From Adiantum capillus-veneris (lineage: Eukaryota > Streptophyta > Polypodiopsida > Polypodiales > Pteridaceae), in NCBI GenBank assembly GCA_014529385.2, contig CM043971.1, positions 32,448,709 to 32,512,708 of the forward strand: 64,000 nucleotides of DNA, in the 5' to 3' direction. The notes under the pieces were generated by a model. It was not told the DNA's origin, did not search any database, and worked only from the letters and a program-made list of their open reading frames with translations. The position numbers and the translations under genes were made by a program. Below are positions 57,901 to 64,000 of the stretch, in pieces. Positions within the stretch are counted from its first letter, which is position 1, and each line of letters begins with the position of its first letter.

Positions 57901-58333
57901 TGGAGGTTCTCGCTTCAGCCATTACACCACACACGTTGCCCCAAACTACAAATCTCTCTTCTTCTCGGAACGAGGTAACCGAACCCATTCCTACATCCTT
58001 GAGCCCATCCCGTTGAGTGCGATCCGCACCATTGCCTCCATTCGTCTTAGCTCCCATTCTCTACGCTGCGAGACAGGACGTTGGGGCACTGGCAAGGAGT
58101 GTCATCGACTTTGCACCTTATGCCCTCGTCAAGTGCGAGAGAGTGAGTACCACACACTACTTGAGTGCTCAGCTTTTGACCACATTAGGTCCTCTTTTCC
58201 CCATATATTCAGCCATGAGCTCTCCCTACATACCTTCCTCTCCCAACCACGATGTGGACTCTCTATTGCGACGCTCATTTCAGCCATTTTTGAGCATCGA
58301 GAGTCACTTATGAACTCCACTCACACCACGTGA
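54953..58333 (+). CDS. LINE ORF2: AP endonuclease and reverse transcriptase
   Basis: Open for 1126 residues. Endonuclease: Asn15 (SFWNCNG), Glu41 (LVETW), Asp158/Asn160 (FGDMNAR), Asp241 (SVIDYML), Asp266/His267 (ESDHRML). Reverse transcriptase: GQAGFRKHHSTIDHL, CCFVDFKKAFDMVPR, GVKQECPLSPTLFGLLIDELE and catalytic YADD at 720-723. The usual G of QGCPLSP is E677 here. A C-terminal Cys/His cluster (CTLCPRQVRESEYHTLLEC, near 1054-1072) ends the protein. Function: nicks target DNA and copies its RNA there. The clade is not assigned. Absence of stops suggests a rather recent insertion. Confidence 0.92.
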   Translation: MIYETNSRLRISFWNCNGYPWNAGIGIDELTNDSDVILLVETWEHDAQRILGFDKYDVHSLMWAKNAKQRRGQGGIACMTKKGLKDVSIVKEDKYKRYLWLKISPPNGQVMFVAGCYIPHYDSNFYARLNMDRDQPFVELEEDIAYYKDQGEVIVFGDMNARTNMLQHDTQQVDMPHVSRRVDDSYMYNRSSNDAKEVDHYGKSLLHMCNSTGMLIANGVSLWQGTNDFTCRKHNGASVIDYMLFSEATLECIQSFTLGEWNPESDHRMLCIDLKCGKRLEHVASNHDVNHLYLRLDFKRALIYADMVDQMLSMIEHQGSPTLECKWKVFKEVIFSCAKECFSAKHMSCKRSKKGSTKKKWFDMECSQARKHLLRLDAIKDKEVYLECSHTYKALVQKKRRRWEVEKQLLLAQEKAHACGKFWQNLKGKRVESFGDLTLEDMYMHCKNLYEQPNVDKMEGCSSLPFMSPFFTIEDVCRALEKLAARKAGDLQGVKAEMIKWTSKKTRYWICDMFNLALQYGMPHDWSANWIKPLHKGGDVNNVNNYRTIMVGSLMAKLFGCIMEMKISEWAEKNGKRALGQAGFRKHHSTIDHLVTLRVLMEASRLKGKKLYCCFVDFKKAFDMVPRGNLWRRMQSLQVPREFMHAVFRIYQKVICRLRMGDGISEFFASTIGVKQECPLSPTLFGLLIDELEYMVLDCMQQEGIEEVKIGNAVIMLLLYADDVVLLAHTLEDAQKLMSVLERFCLHSGLIVNGSKTKVMLVKTLNDENPCIVYNNEKLEVVDHFKYLGLEVPSNHKWKDCAMRRLEAGKRAYYAFENMCNAGEIKSWALKKYLFDTLVTPVLLYGVEVWGGSIGKSTWKEFENVQKRFLTNFLQVKTQTPYMLLLLESGSLPIEVLGMERVVEYMRKTQRSPLHRLPRIAYEASQKVQKTCKSKILSSGWMLDIKKWFGRWDACHLVKDASIDSQVNEAFLQRQCIMAWEKSGGSRFSHYTTHVAPNYKSLFFSERGNRTHSYILEPIPLSAIRTIASIRLSSHSLRCETGRWGTGKECHRLCTLCPRQVRESEYHTLLECSAFDHIRSSFPHIFSHELSLHTFLSQPRCGLSIATLISAIFEHRESLMNSTHTT

Positions 58334-58401
58334 CATGTTCATTTGGTCCCATAGGTCATATTTGACCTCCCAGGACGATAATAGAACTATCTATCTATCT
58401 A

Positions 58402-58483
<82 letters not shown>
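58334..58483 (+). repeat. LINE 3' end: hairpin plus CTAT/CT tail
   Basis: GGTCATATTTGACC (hairpin) at 58352-58365 is followed by GACGATAATAGAA and then about 20 bp of CTAT and 75 bp of CT. Instead of poly-A, the tail is a microsatellite. Confidence 0.85.
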
Positions 58484-58486
<3 letters not shown>

Positions 58487-58823
58487 GTTGACGTGGCAAT
58501 TGTACGGATTTCCACGTTTTTTGCTGGCTATGGCACGTGGCAGGTTATGCGGAATTCCGCGATTTGCGCTAGTTTTTGAGAGCAGAAGCTTTGGGGTTCA
58601 ATGCTTTTGAGCCTAATGCTTTTGGGACTCTGCTTTCGGGCATCCCTTGTATTGTTTATAAGAGCCCGTGGCGCCTCACTCTGTAGAGCATCTGGACGCA
58701 AAGTCTGAGAGCAGAGGACCCTCGGGAGTTGTACCTTGTTGTGATCAATAATAAAGAAATAATAGGCGTGCTCGTCTTTAAGAACAGTGCTTCTGGGCGC
58801 AGAACTCCGCCATGCCGTGTCAA

Positions 58824-58891
<68 letters not shown>

Positions 58892-58964
58892 GTTCACTGA
58901 TTTTGAAGTTTCTGTTCATGTGTTGCTATTGATTTCTGGCTTGGAGTGTCCAAGCCATGTAACA
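58487..58964 (+). repeat. LTR copy L6
   Basis: Begins inside U3 at TTGACGTGGCAATTGTACGG, just after the LINE tail, and ends with the hairpin GGCTTGGAGTGTCCAAGCC and ATGTAACA. It is closest to L2 (shared GCGGAATTCCGCGATTTGCG). A CT run lies at 58827-58888. The 5' part is missing. Confidence 0.75.
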
Positions 58965-59121
58965 CCGTTTGCAATTTGTTTGAAATAGCACTGATCTGTT
59001 TTGAAATAGCTCCAATATGAAATGACAAAACTAATTGACCCTCGGATATTTTTGAGCTAATTTGAGTTGTTTTGCAAACCTAATCGCGGACGATTACTTT
59101 TCTTTCAAGAGGGCGGTAAGT
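58965..59121 (+). mobile_element. Very short interior between L6 and L7
   Basis: Only 157 bp, ending in TTCAAGAGGGCGG, the same polypurine type as before L2. No coding sequence. Confidence 0.55.
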
Positions 59122-59462
59122 GGCCTAAACCCTAACAGAAGGAGAAGAAAGGCTTTCCAACTTACAAATCTTAATCGAGTGGCCTAAAGATTAAAAAGGG
59201 GTTAGGATTAAACAAGTCCTAACCCAACCAACTTCCAAACCTTGGCCAAAGGGCTTAAAACCCTAAAATAAAGCAAAACCAACACACAAACTCAAATTGT
59301 GTATCTGCTGATGATGTGGCATGTTGTACGGACCATCCCCGATTTTCCGCTAACCGCATACCAATTTCTGCGTTTTGCGCTACAGCCCTATGGGCACCAG
59401 ATTTTGAATCGACTACTCTTAGACCTACTGCTTTTCATGTGGGGCCTTTAAATAGCCCTATG

Positions 59463-59530
<68 letters not shown>
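59122..59530 (+). repeat. LTR copy L7, truncated, ending in a CT run
   Basis: Starts TAAGTGGCCTAAACCC and follows L4 closely (AAGCAAAACCAACACACAAA, GTACGGACCATCCC). It breaks off in a CT run of about 60 bp at 59467-59526. Confidence 0.7.
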
Positions 59531-60402
59531 ACCTCCTAATAATACACTAAAGCAAAGGTGATAAGAAAACATATCAAACTCCACAAGTGAAAAACACGCA
59601 ATGTCAATGTGAACCGTCGTTGCCAATATCCAATAGAAACAGCCTACTACTAATAAACATGCAAACTTTGAGCAGATTCAATCCTATATGTGGTTAATAT
59701 AATCATGAATTGTTGTTTGGTTACATCCGTGGGATTGTCACGCCAATAACATGTAATTTTGAGCTCATTAATTATCTCTACAATGTTGGGATAAGGGTGT
59801 CACCTGGTGGGATCAAACTTTTTAATCACAAGCCCCAATGTTCACATGGATAATGCTCCTTTTCAATGTTCACCAGAGCTTTCGCACTCCCTTATACTTC
59901 TACAAAACCACAACTGTGTCATCCAACTTTCATAGGCTATTAGTGTGGACCCTGAAGATAAGAACACATCTTTCAACAAAAGCATATAACATAGTCAATC
60001 CAATCATGACACCACTTGATGTAGAACCAAAAATATGAGATGTGAGTGTCATTATATATACAAGCTGCAAACACAATCATCTCAAATCGTACAACAAGAC
60101 CTACAAAAATTCGTCAGAGCCTATCTTTGCACTCTCATTAAACGCAGTTTGCAATCTGGCGCCGTAACGTGTCTTACCGATCGCAATGTAAAAATCACAT
60201 GATTAAGCACCCCTCAACGTACGTTGTGGGCTCACTTCATAAGCTCTTATAGACAAGTTAGTGCAGCATTATAAACCTAATAGAAACATGGGTCTTCTTG
60301 ACCTGCTATGTAAACACCACATGGTTGAGCACCACTCATCATATGTTGTGGGCTCACTTCATAAGCTCTTGTGAACCAGTTATACAACATTGCAAACCGA
60401 GT

Positions 60403-60450
<48 letters not shown>

Positions 60451-61272
60451 GGGTCTCTCGCACACACGAGTAGATCTTTTCTCAGGCTGTACTTTGAAGC
60501 CCTGCTACAAAATCTAGAGAGCCGGAATCGCGAAAAGACAAAAGATTGCAGTCAGAGGTGAGGCATACCAAGAAGAAGGTCACACGCGATGCAAAGCAGC
60601 CTCCATCGCTGGAGTTGAGGGCAAGGAGAACAGAGAGCGCTCACATGTGTACGCCCTCTTCACTATCTTGGGGTTGCTTCACACCACTTCAACGTCCCCT
60701 AAAAACCTAACCAGGAACTCCTCCAAACAAACAAACAAATTGCGTAGAGTCAATTCACGTGGAAGCTTGATGCAAACCAGTTGCGAACATTTTCTGTTCA
60801 CATGAAGGGTTTTCGCAAACCATATGGCAATTGGTTGCCAATCTCCTCCTTTGGAGGTGGAGCGAGTTGGGAATTGCAAAAAGCGACACAGAATATTGAT
60901 TTGATTTCAGCGAGAGGTTTACTTTTATCGCCGTGTATAACTAAAATCCATAAATAGATTAGTATTTCTAGTTGTTGTGCGATACTAGCTCATCCCCACG
61001 AGAACTGAACAAATATGGTTGTCGGTTGCGCACAAGTGTGCAACCCAAATCCCACCTGAATTGGCTCATAGACTTTTCATTTTCGAAGTTGCTAATCAAG
61101 CTAGAGGTGTACTTACTAATTGCACAAATTAACAAAAGTGTAAGTGGATTCAACTTGTTTGTAAATTGATCAATATCCATGTATCTCATCACAAAAGCAC
61201 AAAGAGATAAGTGTATGCATATAAGTTTTTCTTTTTCCTTTCTTTTTGGGTTTTGTTTGTGTGTGTGTGTGT

Positions 61273-61311
<39 letters not shown>

Positions 61312-62411
61312 CGCAATAAGGTTCTCAATAAATTGAAAGGTTTTGTCATCCCTAAGTACAACCCTCACATAGGATTGCACTAGCTTCTAACTAGTCTAGC
61401 TTGGCCTCGTTATACTATTTAACGTTGTTTCTTCTCGCCTTAATTATCTTTTTCTTACCTTGGATTGGTTTATGATACGATGCCTTGGAGCTTGATGAGT
61501 TTGCAGCATGGACCGGCGGTAAGTAGATGGCGTTCGGACCATAGTGCTCCTTTGCATATTACATAAGAAAACTTCCCCCTGGTGATGTTTCCATTGTACA
61601 GAATGAGTTCACTCCCCAAAGTCATTTCATGGCGTGGTCTTTGAAAGCCTTGAGCAAAGTTTTATGCTTAAGCATCATTGCCCAAACATCTCATCTTCTG
61701 TTTCTAGCGCATAGATCCCTTGTATGCGTTGCATTTGGAATTGGCTTTTATGGCAAGGTGCTTGTCTAGATAGGGATACATGCCTCTGTTTACTCAACTG
61801 ACCCTGAGGTGATAGTGCACTCTCTCTTGGCCAGGGAATTGCCTTATGCGCAAGAGAGACGCCAAGAAATGGCTAAGAAAATTATGGGCACCTCAAATAA
61901 ATGATGTAACATCCTTCCTTCAAAGTACTAATGATTATATACAGTTGCAACTCTATCTTGTACATTCTTTCAATTACATTTCAAAGCTTTAAAAAAACCT
62001 AAACTTGGTGTTGTCATTTACTAAGGGGTGTCTTTTTGCTTTGCCAAACAAGTCATTGTAATTGGTGTCGTACGTAAGGGGAGGGAAAGAATGGATTCAC
62101 AAACACTTAAATTTCATGAATTGTGTGCACTCAAGGACACTAGAAAAGCACACATTTTGCTTGAATTCAAGTTTTTATGTACCCATACAGCTTTGGCTCC
62201 AACAATTTCAGGGGGGGAGGGGGGGTTGAATTAATGTGTTGACACTTAAATTTCAGCTGGATTTGAGCTTTTCTGGTGTTCTACAGTGCACACAAGGCCA
62301 AAAAAAGCCAAGAAGGGGGGTGGCCACAAGGGCGCATAGAGCAGCTAAACAGGGAAGCTTTGTAGAAGGGATAGACTAAGCTTACTATAAGATGTGGGAG
62401 AACTCGACTAC
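59531..62411. other. No gene seen; simple repeats
   Basis: Holds a 121-bp tandem duplication (60177-60385), a CT run at 60403-60446 and a tract of 37 G at 61275-61311. A 66-codon minus-strand frame at 60879-60679 (GDWQPIAIWFAKTLHV) has no family match and could be chance. A frame at 62028-62234 likewise. Confidence 0.5.
60177..60385. repeat. Two-copy tandem duplication, period about 121 bp
   Basis: The phrase GTTGTGGGCTCACTTCATAA occurs at about 60225 and 60346; the preceding 50 bp are similar (CACATG(A/G)TT(A/G)AGCACC). Confidence 0.8.
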
Positions 62412-62623
62412 TAGCACAACCGTGTGGATTATGACTTAAGTGATTATATCATTGGTAAGATTTTTCATGCTTTATTAAGCGATTATGGCATCCCACTCTG
62501 CCTCTAGAATGAGATGGCTTGATCCATCGCGTCATCGAAAGTTGAGATCTTCGTTTGCTTTGGTGCCTGAAGAATCTTATTAATGATATAATCACTTATG
62601 TCATAACCCACACGGTTGTGCTA
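62412..62623. mobile_element. Fold-back element, possible MITE (212 bp)
   Basis: Arms of 53 bp at 62412-62464 and 62571-62623 are reverse complements with a few changes. The outer end is TAGCACAACCGTGTGG on both sides. The 106-bp middle has no coding sequence. A TA at each outer end could be part of the repeat or a mariner-type target duplication. Confidence 0.75.
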
Positions 62624-62630
62624 CCACTTA

Positions 62631-63196
62631 GTGTTTGGAAAAAAGCATGTGCGATATGATTCTCCACCTACCACTCTTTATCCTCCACCTCTCACTACCT
62701 TTGGACCTGTCCACCTGTAAAGTAATAAACCACTATGGACAGTGACACCCACTAGTGTAAAGAGATACCTACTCATGAAAAGTGACATCCACTACCTTCC
62801 TCAGCAAGGCATTACATTGAGCCTCAAGCCAAGCATTCCCTATATAAAGGAGGCCACATATGATTATAAATCCATCTCGGAATGAGTCTTCTCTCTCTCA
62901 ATATAATGGAAATGGCCTATGAACTTTGAGAATAGTAGAATTAAGAGAATTAGAGTGAGCATTTTTGTGAGACTACTTTGAGAACATAGAGGGTGAACTT
63001 AATTAGCGGTAGCAACATAACCATTACACTTAATTAACTTGGCATGAACAACACTTTTGCAAGAGAGAGAGTTAGAGAACTTGACAACAGTTGAGGATTT
63101 ATGTGGATCCGGTCTCCCCTCCAATAGGCTTTTGTATTATAGATTCTCCCATCAAGAGAGACTTGGTACAGTACAATCTTTGTGTTTCTTGTGACC
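62631..63196 (+). repeat. LTR-like repeat with TATA box, copy B
   Basis: TATATAAAGG at 62841-62850 is a good TATA box. From 62904 to 63196 the sequence matches copy A (27997-28296) in inverted orientation. Probably an LTR or short retroelement of unknown family; its ends are not clear. Confidence 0.5.
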
Positions 63197-63433
63197 TAGG
63201 TGATGCAATGAAGATGGAAAGCTTCATGCATCATGAGCATAACATAATCTTTGAAAAAAGCATTAACCATCCCTGGCCTCAATCCCAAGGCCTCAAACAC
63301 CTTCAAAGGTGGAGAGAGCTAGCAGGGAATGAGGGTAGGGAAGAGGAAGAAGAAACATTCATAGGAGAAAGAAATAGTTCCTCACTTATCATCACTCATC
63401 TTGCTTAGCATAGCTAGTTGCCAGGTAAGAACA

Positions 63434-64000
63434 CTATTTACGTTTAGGCACCCAGATTTGATCATTCCTTTCATAGTAGCCTTGGACTTCCAATAGTCGT
63501 TTAGGAATCCAATGCAACATTTTCTTACATTTCTTGGAGCGAGTGGGACGTCTCTTACAAGGCTTCTATTTTTTACCGTAAAAAATGGTCGCCAAAGAAG
63601 CTTTAGGGACCCATTTGTATGTTTTCTTTGTTATATTATGATGAGTCTTGTTTGTCTCATGCTTTGTTTCAACTACAAAAGTTGAAGCTCTAGAGGGTTG
63701 GGCTATAGGTACAGATGGTTCAACCCCTTGGACATGCAATGTTTTGGCTTGTATTTCCGCAGGAGGTGATATCTCAGGGACTATCCCTTGAGTGGCAAGG
63801 CTAAGAGTTGGTTTCTGTGTTGTGACACTCCCAATCCCCCAATCAATAGTGCATTTGGTCGCTAACATCCACTTGTGTCCTAGGTTTATATTGCCTTCCA
63901 TAGTTTCAGCAGGCATGGCCAAAAAGTCTTGAGCTAAAACCCCGTTTTCATAACTGACAGAAGTGCGCCAGGTTCCGAAAACAGTAGTTTTTTTCTTGTT
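63434..64000 (-). pseudogene. Reading frame with repeated W[IV]PK motif, open at the window edge, one internal amber codon
   Basis: On the minus strand the frame enters at the window end and runs to a TAG at 63566-63568, then continues in phase for 43 codons to a TAG at 63434-63436. The motif W[IV]PK occurs three times (YKWVPKAS, LHWIPKRL, QIWVPKRK). The basic C-terminus is Lys/Arg-rich. I do not recognise the family with confidence; it may belong to a retroelement or be an exon of a host gene. The upstream part lies outside the window. Confidence 0.45.

Overview
The window looks like nuclear DNA of a land plant with a large, transposon-rich genome, possibly a fern or other seed-free vascular plant. 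I infer this from Ty3/gypsy elements (one with dual RNase H, as in the plant Tat lineage), Ty1/copia elements primed by initiator tRNA-Met, a LINE, a plant-type trihelix factor and very many microsatellites. I cannot name the species. No rRNA, tRNA, CRISPR or organellar segment is visible.

Layout. 1-3262: an unidentified + strand reading frame open at the window edge converges on a four-exon minus-strand gene. The spliced product of that gene (854 aa) carries the whole residue pattern of the RAG1/Transib transposase core: three acidic residues, a CxxC and an HxxxxH, all at RAG1-like spacing. This is the most interesting item here. 3378-11303: a minus-strand Ty3/gypsy element (gypsy-1) with 5' LTR, tRNA-Asp type primer site, a leader with four copies of a 22-bp palindrome, and a broken gag/protease; it stops at the start of reverse transcriptase. 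11304-26649: a minus-strand copia (copia-1), interrupted inside gag by a complete but decayed 11.6-kb gypsy element (gypsy-2, 13741-25369) whose 2.5-kb LTRs are full of microsatellites. 26650-34800: a graveyard of degraded copia fragments on both strands. 34800-42200: mostly gene-free DNA with tandem repeats and a long TA-type microsatellite. 42626-43924: a two-exon trihelix transcription factor gene, the best candidate for an ordinary host gene. 46391-59470: repeated LTRs of one family (called L1-L7 here) with ABRE-like promoter modules, an ORF1-only LINE relative, and a LINE with two long open frames (ORF1 coiled coil, ORF2 endonuclease plus reverse transcriptase). 59500-64000: simple repeats, a 212-bp fold-back element, a TATA-containing repeat, and a reading frame running off the right edge.

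The retroelements carry stops and frameshifts and are probably immobile, except that the LINE frames are open. The RAG1-like frame and the trihelix frame are intact after splicing. Exon boundaries are inferred from GT/AG sites that keep the frame, without transcript data.
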